From positions 1 to 13,052 of the forward strand of contig MNZY01000034.1 of NCBI GenBank assembly GCA_001873845.1: a stretch of 13,052 bases of DNA, in the 5' to 3' direction. This DNA comes from Candidatus Altarchaeum sp. CG2_30_32_3053 (lineage in GTDB: Archaea; Altiarchaeota; Altiarchaeia; Altiarchaeales; Altiarchaeaceae). Below the pieces are notes generated by a model that did no database searches, was not told the origin of the DNA, and was given only the letters and a program-made list of their open reading frames with translations. The number at the start of each line of letters is the position of its first letter. Position 1 is the stretch's first letter. This document shows, one piece after another, positions 6,258 to 13,052 of this stretch. Position numbers and translations under genes: made by a program.

Positions 6258-7742
6258 ATGATCAAGATGGTTGAAGAAAATTTAAAACAAATTTTAGAGG
6301 AAGATGAAGGTTACAAGATTGAATTTAAAGAAAATTTAAGTAATATTGACAAGGAAATTGTAGCTTTTGCTAATGCTTCCGGCGACAGAATTTTTGTCGG
6401 GGTTGATGATAATAGCAATGTTTTGGGTATTGAAACCACAAATGAATTAAGGTCAAAAATCCATGATATTGCAAACAACTGCGACCCGAAGATAAAAATT
6501 TTTATTGAAAAATTTGAAAATATTTTCATTATTAATGTTAGAGAAGGCACTAATAAACCCTACAAATGTTCCAGCGGTTTTTATAAATGTATATATCTGA
6601 ACAGCCAGAAACTTGTAAGGGATGAAATTCTTGAACTTTTCAAATCCGAAGGCAAAGTCAGGTTTGACGAGACGATTGAACCGAAATTTCAGTATCCAGA
6701 AGATTTTGACGAGGATAAGTTTCACAGGTTTTTAGAACTCGCAGAACTTTCAAAACCAAAAAAGCAGGATAACATTGGGAATATTTTAATAAATTTATGT
6801 GTTGCAGAAAAGCAGGAAGGACGAATGTATTTCAATAACGCAGGCATTTTGTTTTTTGCAAAAAACCCGCAGAGATTTATTCCGTGGAGTGTCTACACGG
6901 TTGTGCTTTTCAAGGATTACCTAGGAGCAGATATAATTGACAGGAAGGAGATTGATGGCTCTTTATTTGATATTGTTGAATCTGTGATGAAATTTGTGAA
7001 GTTGTATTCCAAGGTTGCCTACAAATTCACAGGTGAAGCATACAGAGAAAACATCTACAAGTACCAGTTTGAAGCGATAAGAGAGGCAGTTATAAATTCT
7101 GTGATGCATAAATATTATTTTGAACACGGGCACAACAATATCCTGCGGTTTTTACCTGACAGAATCAGGATTGAAAATTTTTGGCTGAAACCAACGCACT
7201 TTGTTCTCGGTAAAACGGTTTTCAGGAGAAACCATTTGATTGCCGATTTGTTCGCAAGGATTCACTTCGGAGAAAAGTTAGGGACTGGCTTTGAGAGGAT
7301 AGAAAATATTTGCAAGGCGGAGAATGCACCGTTCCCGGAGATGGAATGCGAAGAGAATTATTTTTATAGTACTTTTAAACAGGGAGAAGAGTATTTGAAA
7401 ATGGCGGGCAGGCAGGAAGCGTCCAGGGAAAAGAAGGTGGAAATAGGAGTAGAAGATTTATTCGTGGCGGCAAATGCTTCTGTTGAGGGAGTAAATGAGG
7501 GAGTAAATGAGGGAGTAAAAAAACGCTTAATAAACGAGTTAGTTTATTTGGTGCGGAACAACTTTGTTAACCATAGTGCTATTGAAAATTTATGGGATAT
7601 TTCAACAGCCACTGCGGAAAGAGATATATCGCTTTTGAAAAAACTAGGGTTTATTAAATTTACGGGCGCACCGAAAACAGGAAAATATGTTTTAACCGAA
7701 AAATGGAAAAAAATTATTGCGGAGGTGACTGCTAAAAAATGA
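6258..7742 (+). CDS. AlbA_2 (Schlafen-like) domain and HATPase_c_4 ATP-binding protein
   Basis: This 494-residue protein starts with an AlbA_2/Schlafen-type domain (about 14-125: IEFKENLSNIDKEIVAFANA, then RIFVGVDDNSNVLGIE). The middle holds an HATPase_c_4-type ATP-binding domain (about 270-365: REAVINSVMHKYY with N280, DRIRIENF, HLIADLFARIHFGEKLGTGFERI). It ends in a winged helix (about 422-480: STATAERDISLLKKLGFIKFTG) reached through a tandem EGVN linker. Such proteins are often labelled RecG-like or transcriptional regulators and commonly accompany type I restriction operons; their function is not settled, and nucleic-acid binding coupled to ATP is a reasonable inference. It begins one base after hsdR and overlaps hsdS by 4 bp (ATGA), so it is clearly part of the operon. 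It could regulate the operon or act as a separate defence effector. Confidence 0.85.
   Translation: MIKMVEENLKQILEEDEGYKIEFKENLSNIDKEIVAFANASGDRIFVGVDDNSNVLGIETTNELRSKIHDIANNCDPKIKIFIEKFENIFIINVREGTNKPYKCSSGFYKCIYLNSQKLVRDEILELFKSEGKVRFDETIEPKFQYPEDFDEDKFHRFLELAELSKPKKQDNIGNILINLCVAEKQEGRMYFNNAGILFFAKNPQRFIPWSVYTVVLFKDYLGADIIDRKEIDGSLFDIVESVMKFVKLYSKVAYKFTGEAYRENIYKYQFEAIREAVINSVMHKYYFEHGHNNILRFLPDRIRIENFWLKPTHFVLGKTVFRRNHLIADLFARIHFGEKLGTGFERIENICKAENAPFPEMECEENYFYSTFKQGEEYLKMAGRQEASREKKVEIGVEDLFVAANASVEGVNEGVNEGVKKRLINELVYLVRNNFVNHSAIENLWDISTATAERDISLLKKLGFIKFTGAPKTGKYVLTEKWKKIIAEVTAKK
7485..7520 (+). repeat. Three 12-bp tandem repeats encoding EGVN
   Basis: GAGGGAGTAAAT is repeated three times head to tail (7485-7496, 7497-7508, and 7509-7520 with a final A instead of T). 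It encodes EGVNEGVNEGVK between the ATPase domain and the winged helix. The unit is four codons long, so copy-number changes keep the frame and only alter linker length. Similar GVNEGV runs are typical of this protein family. Confidence 0.85.
7721..7728 (+). promoter_or_regulatory. Strong Shine-Dalgarno site for hsdS
   Basis: GGAGGTGA is an almost full complement of the 16S rRNA 3' end, placed 10 bases before ATG 7739 and inside the preceding gene. With the ATGA overlap it supports translational coupling of hsdS to the upstream gene. Confidence 0.8.
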
Positions 7743-8998
7743 ATGAAGAAAATTCAAATAAATTACCGAAAGGGTGGAAGGAAGAGAAAATTGGGAGTAA
7801 TAACTTTAAAATTCTCGGTAGCGGAATAGAAAGGTTTGAAGGAGAAAAAGATTATTTATCCACGGAATCAATTCAGGGAATAAAAATTGAAAAAATTGAA
7901 TCTAAAATATCCTATAAAAAAAGACCTTTAAGAGCAAATATGCAACCCGTTCTTAATTCTGTCTGGTTTGCAAAAATGAAAGGAACAACAAAGGTATATT
8001 GTTTTGATGAAACAAATAAATCAGAATTAAATAAATACATATTGTCTACTGGATTCGCTGGAATAAACCCCCTCAATTGTAAAGCAAAATTTCTAAAATA
8101 CTTTTTCTTATCTCCAAATTTTAATCTCGAAAAAGACAATTTCTCTACGGGAACTACACAAGTTGCAATAAATAATGATAGAATTAAAAAAATAGAAATT
8201 ATTTATCCGGAGTCCATTGAAGAACAAATCCTAATCGTCCAAGAAATTGAAAAACACTTCACCAACCTTGATGCAGCAGTAAAATCCCTGAAGTTAGTGA
8301 AAAACAAATTAGGGGCTTACAGGAAAAGCGTTTTGAAGGCGGCGTTTGAAGGAAGATTGGTTGAAAAGAGAAGTGATTTGAATTATAAAAAATTATCTGA
8401 ATTGTGTGATATAAATCCATCTAAAAAAGAAGTAAAAGACTTTGATATAGATACAGAAGTTACTTTTCTCCCGATGGCGTCTGTATCAAAAAAGGGAAAA
8501 ATAGTGTATAGAGAAAAGAAAAAAATAAAAGATGTAATTAAAGGTTATACTTATTTTAAGGATGGTGATGTTTTATTGGCAAAGATAACTCCTTGTTTTG
8601 AAAACGGGAAGAGAGCTATTGCAAAAGATTTAAAAAATGGGATTGGGTTCGGGAGTACAGAATTTCATATTATTAGACCCAAAGAGAAAGTTACTTCTGA
8701 TTGGATATTTTTTAGTATCAGTAGAGATGATTTTAAAAATGAGGCTAAAAATAAAATGACAGGTACTGTTCAAAAAAGGTTTCCAGCACGTATCGTCGAA
8801 AATTTTAAAATACCCGTGCCTAAAGTTCAAGAACAAACCCAAATCGTCTCCGAAATTGAATCTCGTTTTTCTGTCATTGACAAACTTGAAGAAACGGTTG
8901 ATAATTCTCTGCTTAAAGCCGAGCAACTCCGCAAGTCAATATTAAAATCTGCTTTTGAGGGGAAGCTTGTTAAATATGATGGAGGTGGCGAAAAATGA
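7739..8998 (+). CDS. hsdS: Type I restriction-modification specificity subunit S
   Basis: HsdS recognises the bipartite target of a type I system and holds the methylase and nuclease subunits together. The 419 residues form two half-subunits. Target-recognition domain 1 (about 1-155) is followed by a conserved helical spacer (EEQILIVQEIEKHFTNLDAA, then YRKSVLKAAFEGRLV, about 161-208). Target-recognition domain 2 (about 215-360) is followed by the matching spacer (QEQTQIVSEIESRF, then LRKSILKSAFEGKLV, about 364-411). Both spacers are present, so the subunit should be full length. The recognition sequence cannot be read from the protein. At DNA level the two spacers are diverged, so domain shuffling by recombination within the gene is unlikely. 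It overlaps both neighbours by ATGA. Confidence 0.95.
   Translation: MNEENSNKLPKGWKEEKIGSNNFKILGSGIERFEGEKDYLSTESIQGIKIEKIESKISYKKRPLRANMQPVLNSVWFAKMKGTTKVYCFDETNKSELNKYILSTGFAGINPLNCKAKFLKYFFLSPNFNLEKDNFSTGTTQVAINNDRIKKIEIIYPESIEEQILIVQEIEKHFTNLDAAVKSLKLVKNKLGAYRKSVLKAAFEGRLVEKRSDLNYKKLSELCDINPSKKEVKDFDIDTEVTFLPMASVSKKGKIVYREKKKIKDVIKGYTYFKDGDVLLAKITPCFENGKRAIAKDLKNGIGFGSTEFHIIRPKEKVTSDWIFFSISRDDFKNEAKNKMTGTVQKRFPARIVENFKIPVPKVQEQTQIVSEIESRFSVIDKLEETVDNSLLKAEQLRKSILKSAFEGKLVKYDGGGEK
8981..8987 (+). promoter_or_regulatory. Strong Shine-Dalgarno site for the PIN-GNAT gene
   Basis: GGAGGTG lies 7 bases before ATG 8995, inside the end of hsdS. It fixes the start and indicates coupled translation. 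Confidence 0.8.
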
Positions 8999-10485
8999 CT
9001 CGCATACTCGTTGATACAAATATTCTCATAGATAGGGAAGACTTAAAAGAAGTATCTGAAGGACTTCAGGAATTATTAAAAATTTTAAATGAAACAAATA
9101 ATAAAATTGTGATACATCCTTTATCATTAGAAGAAATTAAAAATGATAAAAATGCTGAAAGAAGGGATATTGTTTTATCAAAATTAAAGTCATACAGAGT
9201 TATAGAATCATCGCCAAATCCTGAAAACGATAACAAGTTTATGTCCCTTATAGGCGAAACAGATAATACTCACGACATTGTTGATAATAGCATGCTTTAC
9301 TGCGTTTATAAAGATGTAGTAAATTTTTTAATAACAGAAGACGAAAAAATCCATAAGAAAGCCTTGAAGGTAGGAATTTCGGATCGTGTTTTTAGAGTGG
9401 ATGACGCATTAGATTATTTTAGGGTGTTTTTAGACAAAAAGATATTACATCCTCCCTCAATAATACTCACACCTATTCATAATTTAAAACTAAATGACCC
9501 TATATTTGACACCCTTAAGAAAGAATATGAAGGATATAGTGATTGGTGGAGTAAAATATGTAAAGAAGGCAGGAAAGCGTGGGTACATTTTGTAAACAGC
9601 AACATAGGTGCAATTCTGATACTTAATGAGGAAAACGAACCAATAGATTCAATACCTCCACTTCCAAAGAAAAGAAGATTAAAGATATGCACAATAAAAG
9701 TAAGCCGTAGGGGTTTTAAAATAGGCGAATTGTTTATAAAAATAGGTATACAAACTGCAATACAAAAAAACATTGATGAAATATATCTAACTCATTTTAC
9801 TGAAGAAAATGATTATCTTGTGACTTTGATAGAAGATTATGGATTCGAGAAAATTGCAGATAAAAAAAATGGAGAGTATATTTTTGTAAAAAGATTATTT
9901 CCGAAGAAAGACAAAACATATTTGCCTGGAGAGATTTCTAAAAAATTTTATCCCTGCTTTTATGATAGTAGAGAGGTCAGTAAATTCATCGTGCCAATAA
10001 GGCCAGGATATCACAGCAAATTATTTACGGACTATAAAAGACAGACTAAGTTAAGTGAATTTATGGAGGAATTTATAGTTGAAGGGAATACTATAAAGAA
10101 AGCATATTTATGCCACTCAAAAACTAAAGGTCTAAAAGAAGGCGACATACTACTTTTTTATAGATCCAATGATGTCCGTGAGCTAACATCTTTAGGTGTC
10201 GTGGAAAAAGTATATGAAAACGTCACCGAACCTAATCAAATTGTTTCTTATGTAGGAAAAAGAAGCGTTTACTCCAGAAAAGAAATTGAAGAAATGGTGA
10301 ATAAACCGACAAAAGTCATATTATTCAAGTGGCACTTACACTTTGAAAATCCGCTTAAATACAAAAATCTTTTGAATTATCAAATTTTAAAAGGTCCACC
10401 GCAAGCAATAATCAAAATTTCACATGATAAATATTTAAAAATAAAGGGGGAGGTAAAAATAAATGATCGCTATACTTTCAATTAA
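8995..10485 (+). CDS. PIN domain - GNAT acetyltransferase-like - PUA-like fusion protein
   Basis: This 496-residue protein appears to have three domains. Residues 1-145 form a PIN-type RNase domain: ILVDTNILID (D7), acidic LEEI (E46/E47), HDIVDN (D94, D97) and TEDE (D116), matching the usual acidic metal site. Residues about 175-300 look like a GNAT acetyltransferase: WVHFVNSNIGAILIL, then IKVSRRGFKIGELFIKIGIQ resembling the acetyl-CoA binding region, and EDYGFEK near its end. Residues about 325-485 resemble an EVE/ASCH-like PUA-fold domain (GLKEGDILLFYRSNDVREL, GVVEKVYENV, FKWHLHFENP). PIN domains cut RNA, GNAT toxins acetylate tRNA or proteins, and PUA folds bind modified nucleic acids, so an RNA-targeting effector within the restriction island is plausible but inferred. 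It overlaps hsdS by 4 bp and the next gene by 23 bp. The PIN call is firm, GNAT fairly firm and the C-terminal call tentative. Confidence 0.8.
   Translation: MTRILVDTNILIDREDLKEVSEGLQELLKILNETNNKIVIHPLSLEEIKNDKNAERRDIVLSKLKSYRVIESSPNPENDNKFMSLIGETDNTHDIVDNSMLYCVYKDVVNFLITEDEKIHKKALKVGISDRVFRVDDALDYFRVFLDKKILHPPSIILTPIHNLKLNDPIFDTLKKEYEGYSDWWSKICKEGRKAWVHFVNSNIGAILILNEENEPIDSIPPLPKKRRLKICTIKVSRRGFKIGELFIKIGIQTAIQKNIDEIYLTHFTEENDYLVTLIEDYGFEKIADKKNGEYIFVKRLFPKKDKTYLPGEISKKFYPCFYDSREVSKFIVPIRPGYHSKLFTDYKRQTKLSEFMEEFIVEGNTIKKAYLCHSKTKGLKEGDILLFYRSNDVRELTSLGVVEKVYENVTEPNQIVSYVGKRSVYSRKEIEEMVNKPTKVILFKWHLHFENPLKYKNLLNYQILKGPPQAIIKISHDKYLKIKGEVKINDRYTFN
10446..10454 (+). promoter_or_regulatory. Shine-Dalgarno site for the ASCH gene
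   Basis: GGGGGAGGT lies 8 bases before ATG 10463, within the end of the PIN-GNAT gene. It supports this start despite the 23-bp overlap. Confidence 0.75.
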
Positions 10486-10861
10486 AGTGAAATATGTTAA
10501 GGAGATTTTGAACAGGAACAAGAAATACGAATTCAGAAAAACATCTTTCAAAAGGGATGTTAGCAATATTTTGATCTATGCTACAAAACCGGTCGGAAAA
10601 ATTGTCTGCATGCTTCAGGTAGGAGATATTATAGAAAACCATCCTAAAATTTTGTGGAGGGATTTTAATAAATTTTCCGGGCTGAATAAGAAAGAATTTT
10701 TTGCATATTTTGGAACTATGGATAAGGGAATAGCAATTGAAATCAAATCAGTGAAGGAATTTCCGAAACCGATAAATCCATACGAATCAATTCCAAATTT
10801 TGTAGCCCCGCAGTCATGGTGTTACATCTCCGCAGAACAACTAAATCATATAAAAATTTAA
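10463..10861 (+). CDS. ASCH domain (PUA superfamily) protein
   Basis: A 132-residue protein consisting of a single ASCH-type domain. It has the family's early K-YEFRK motif (22-26) followed by a strand with the IYATKPVGKIV pattern (38-48), then ILWRDF (63-68), KKEFFAYF (76-83), a returning strand GIAIEIKSV and the late PQSWCYIS. ASCH proteins adopt a PUA-like RNA-binding fold; several act on RNA or modified nucleosides, for example YqfB, an amidohydrolase for N4-acetylcytidine. The overlap with the upstream PIN-GNAT gene and the strong ribosome-binding site suggest the pair is made together. Since the partner carries an acetyltransferase-like domain and some ASCH proteins handle acetylated cytidine, an opposed or paired role is imaginable, but that is speculation. 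Confidence 0.82.
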   Translation: MIAILSIKVKYVKEILNRNKKYEFRKTSFKRDVSNILIYATKPVGKIVCMLQVGDIIENHPKILWRDFNKFSGLNKKEFFAYFGTMDKGIAIEIKSVKEFPKPINPYESIPNFVAPQSWCYISAEQLNHIKI

Positions 10862-10887
10862 TAGCAATATAATTAAACAAAAAAATA

Positions 10888-11160
10888 ACCAATGTTCCAT
10901 TGATTCCTAAGTGGTAAGCTAAACTGCGGAAGGATGCTATGATAAAGTCCGCTCACTTCTCAACGCGCATTGGAGGAAACCAGCTTACACTTGATGAAGT
11001 CAGGGACTTGTTTGACGGGAAGGATGTTTATGCAAGACCAAGGGATAATCAGGAGGTCATTAACTACAAGAAGGTCTTGGAGTTCATAGATAAAGAGCAT
11101 GACATAGATCTTAAGGTAATTAAAGAAATAAAAATAAATTCACACAATATCAAAAATTAA
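10888..11160 (+). pseudogene. Fic family N-terminal remnant
   Basis: ATG 10939 opens 73 codons whose first part reads like the segment of Fic/DOC proteins before the catalytic core: IKSAHFSTRIGGNQLTLDEV, then RDNQEVINYKKVLEFI. Upstream homology appears to continue through an in-frame TAA (10915-10917): LIPKW, stop, AKLRKDAMIK, as if a glutamate codon had become TAA. The usual inhibitory motif (S/T)xxxE(G/N) reads S-T-R-I-G-G-N, with Gly replacing Glu. After about 11130 the sequence leaves the family, and the catalytic HPFxxGNG motif is missing. No Fic AMPylation activity is possible from this fragment. fic genes are common passengers of type I restriction loci, so this probably marks a former accessory gene between the ASCH gene and hsdM. 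The Fic call rests on pattern recognition. Confidence 0.65.
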
Positions 11161-11204
11161 TAAACATAAATTAAAAATAAATTAATAACAATAAAAATAA
11201 TAGG

Positions 11205-12653
11205 ATGACTGACTCAAAACAATTAGTGCAAAAATTATGGAACTACTGTGACATCTTGAGAGATGACGGGTTGTCTTATGGTGACTATGTAGAACAGCTG
11301 ACATTCCTGCTGTTTTTAAAAATGGATGACGAGCGGATAAAACCACCCTTCAACAAAAAATCAGATATTCCGAAAGAGTATAATTGGCAATCCCTGCTTG
11401 CAAAAGACGGTGCTGAGCTGGAAGCGCATTACATTAAAACCTTGCAGGAACTCGGAAAACAGGAAGGAATAATAGGAGTAATATTCAGGAAAGCACAGAA
11501 CAGGATACAAGACCCGGCGAAAATAAGAAAACTTATTGTTGAACTCATAGATAAAGAAAACTGGCTCAGCCTTGAAGCAGATGTTAAAGGAGATGCCTAT
11601 GAGGGACTTCTCGAGAAAAACGCTGTTGATGTAAAAGGAGGGGCAGGACAGTACTTCACACCAAGAGCATTGATTGATGCGATGGTTGAGGTGATGAAAC
11701 CAGAACCCGGGATGAAAATACACGACCCCGCATGCGGAACGGGCGGCTTTTTGCTTTCTGCATATAATTACATAGTAAAGCATCACCAAATGGACAGGGA
11801 TCAAAAACACGAACTAAAACATAAAACATTCACAGGGAACGAAATTGTTCCGATGGCTGCGCGTCTTTGTGTTATGAATTTATATTTGCACGGTATCAAC
11901 GGAGAAGAAAACCCGATAATGGTTGAGGACTCGCTGAAAAACAACCCCGGCGCAATTTATGATATGGTTTTAACGAATCCTCCATTTGGCAAGAAATCAT
12001 CAGAGACAATAATAACAGAAACAGGAAAAGAAGCAAAAAAGGACTTAACTATTGTTAGAGACGACTTCTGGGCGAAAACAAGCAACAAGCAGCTTAATTT
12101 CCTCCAACATGTCAGAAGCATATTAAAAATAAATGGAAAAGCGGCAATTGTTCTTCCTGATAATGTTTTATTTGAAGGAGGCGCAGGGGGGACAGTCAGA
12201 AAAAAACTTATGCAGACATGCGATTTACATACTATTATTCGGCTTCCGACAGGTGTTTTTTATGCACAGGGCGTTAAGGCAAACGTCTTATTCTTTGATA
12301 AAAAAGAGGCATCAGAAAAGTCGTGGACTTCAAAGGTGTGGATTTATGATTTGAGAACAAATAAAAATTTCACCCTGAAAGAAAACCCATTAAAATTTGA
12401 AGATTTAAAGGATTTCATAAAATGCTACAATCCTGAAAATAGATTTGACAGAAAGGAAACGGAACAATTCAAGTGCTTTGGTTATGAAGAAATTTTAAAG
12501 AGGGATAAAACAAATTTAGATGTATTATGGATTAAAGATAAATGTCTGGATGATCTGGAAAATTTGCAATATCCAGATGTTATTGCAAATGAACTTATTG
12601 AAGAGTTAGAAGGTGCATTAGAACATTTGAGAGAAATTAACTTCAACTCTTAA
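11205..12653 (+). CDS. hsdM: Type I restriction-modification DNA methyltransferase subunit M
   Basis: HsdM is the N6-adenine methyltransferase of the type I complex, using S-adenosylmethionine to protect host target sites. The 482 residues start with the helical HsdM N-terminal domain (about 5-125), then QYFTPR (149-154), the SAM-binding motif DPACGTGGFLLSAY (174-187) and the catalytic motif NPPF (258-261, within VLTNPPFGKKS). These residues are intact and the length is normal. Its position is odd: it is last in the island, separated from hsdS by two accessory genes and a fic remnant. The 44-base leader (11161-11204) is almost pure A/T with no good Shine-Dalgarno sequence, which fits a separate promoter with little or no leader. 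Separate control of the methylase could let modification precede restriction. Confidence 0.95.
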   Translation: MTDSKQLVQKLWNYCDILRDDGLSYGDYVEQLTFLLFLKMDDERIKPPFNKKSDIPKEYNWQSLLAKDGAELEAHYIKTLQELGKQEGIIGVIFRKAQNRIQDPAKIRKLIVELIDKENWLSLEADVKGDAYEGLLEKNAVDVKGGAGQYFTPRALIDAMVEVMKPEPGMKIHDPACGTGGFLLSAYNYIVKHHQMDRDQKHELKHKTFTGNEIVPMAARLCVMNLYLHGINGEENPIMVEDSLKNNPGAIYDMVLTNPPFGKKSSETIITETGKEAKKDLTIVRDDFWAKTSNKQLNFLQHVRSILKINGKAAIVLPDNVLFEGGAGGTVRKKLMQTCDLHTIIRLPTGVFYAQGVKANVLFFDKKEASEKSWTSKVWIYDLRTNKNFTLKENPLKFEDLKDFIKCYNPENRFDRKETEQFKCFGYEEILKRDKTNLDVLWIKDKCLDDLENLQYPDVIANELIEELEGALEHLREINFNS

Positions 12654-12685
12654 GTTAAGTAAATTTTTCACGTATATCATACATT

Positions 12686-12714
12686 CAGCACTTTCAATCA
12701 AATTTTTGGTGCTG
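12686..12714 (+). terminator. Possible terminator or hairpin after hsdM
   Basis: CAGCAC (12686-12691) and GTGCTG (12709-12714) are perfect reverse complements around a 17-base A/T-rich loop, starting 33 bases after the hsdM stop. The loop includes a T5 run. It may mark the transcript end, or be part of the boundary of the adjacent inverted-repeat element. Archaeal terminators do not need hairpins, so the assignment is tentative. Confidence 0.35.
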
Positions 12715-13052
12715 CCCCACTAAAATTGGGATAATTATATATTTGTTTTTTTACTAATATTTTTATAAGTTATAGGACTTACTTAGATTATAGTGAAAAT
12801 TTCAACTTTTGATTATTTATTTTGAACATCAATATTACATATTATGATTTGAAGAATAAATATGGACAAAAACAATATTATCAAAAGATGTCAAAATGAC
12901 TATATTTAGTAAATGAACATAAAAAGTCAAGAATTCATATTTGTTTTGTGTATGTCCTATAATGTTTAAAATTAAATTTATAATATCCAATTTTATTTTT
13001 AAGCAGATTTTTAAAAAATATCTCACAAATTAATTATCCCAACTTAAAGGGA
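12715..13052. mobile_element. Inverted-repeat-bounded element (MITE or decayed IS)
   Basis: TTGGGATAATTA at 12726-12737 is matched by its exact reverse complement at 13031-13042. The similarity goes on imperfectly on both sides: CCC and TAA blocks outside (left CCCACTAAAA, right arm TCCCTTTAAG as complement), and ATTTGT inside after a 3-base gap. The interior, about 290 bases, is extremely AT-rich with many stops and no transposase-like reading frame; the longest minus-strand frame (63 codons) has random-looking composition. The pattern fits a non-autonomous miniature transposon or the gutted ends of an IS. The right end coincides with the window edge, so the true boundary and any target duplication cannot be seen. 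Confidence 0.5.

Noticed and set aside
7739..8998. Phase-variable shuffling within hsdS
   Set aside because: The two conserved spacers match at protein level but are diverged at DNA level, and no second hsdS or recombinase is in the window.
12835..13026. 63-codon minus-strand frame in the right-end element as a gene
   Set aside because: Composition follows local AT richness, with no motif, no ribosome-binding site and no family resemblance.
1..13052. CRISPR arrays, tRNA or rRNA genes
   Set aside because: No regularly spaced repeats with unique spacers and no tRNA/rRNA-like sequence were seen on either strand.

Overview
The window is AT-rich (roughly two thirds A+T by eye) and most likely archaeal. 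PurD is of archaeal type. Internal genes carry GGAGGTG-type Shine-Dalgarno sites, while other genes have none. The transposase remnant and a small inserted domain in radC match sequence types I remember mainly from uncultured archaea (ANME/Methanoperedens-like, Altiarchaeota-like). That lineage guess comes from memory and is weak.

Layout. Positions 1-540 (minus strand) hold a decayed IS66-type transposase running off the left edge. Positions 692-2002 encode PurD, a purine-biosynthesis enzyme whose reading frame has no ATG/GTG/TTG start. Positions 2003-2489 are mostly non-coding, with a short in-frame coding-like tail after purD and three hairpins, two of them copies of each other. Positions 2490-3429 hold radC, interrupted by about 270 bp that encodes a foreign-looking domain and a frameshift at an A10 tract.

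Positions 3455-12653 are a type I restriction-modification island on the + strand: hsdR, an AlbA_2/histidine-kinase-like ATPase gene, hsdS, a PIN-GNAT-PUA-like fusion, a small ASCH protein, a broken fic remnant, and hsdM. The middle genes from hsdR to the ASCH gene are packed with 1-bp gaps or 4-23 bp overlaps and strong ribosome-binding sites, so they look like one co-translated unit. hsdM lies after a decayed gene and an AT-rich leader and probably has its own promoter. Positions 12715-13052 carry a pair of inverted repeats about 300 bp apart with no credible gene between them, as in a MITE or a decayed IS.

How it fits together. HsdM and HsdS would methylate host DNA. HsdR would translocate and cut unmodified DNA. 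The embedded ATPase, PIN-GNAT-PUA and ASCH genes look like accessory defence or toxin/RNA-sensing functions carried inside the restriction operon; their roles are inferred. The most unusual item is the radC insert, a compact protein-coding sequence placed inside the helix-hairpin-helix region of a conserved gene, resembling in principle the Rickettsia palindromic elements that insert into reading frames.
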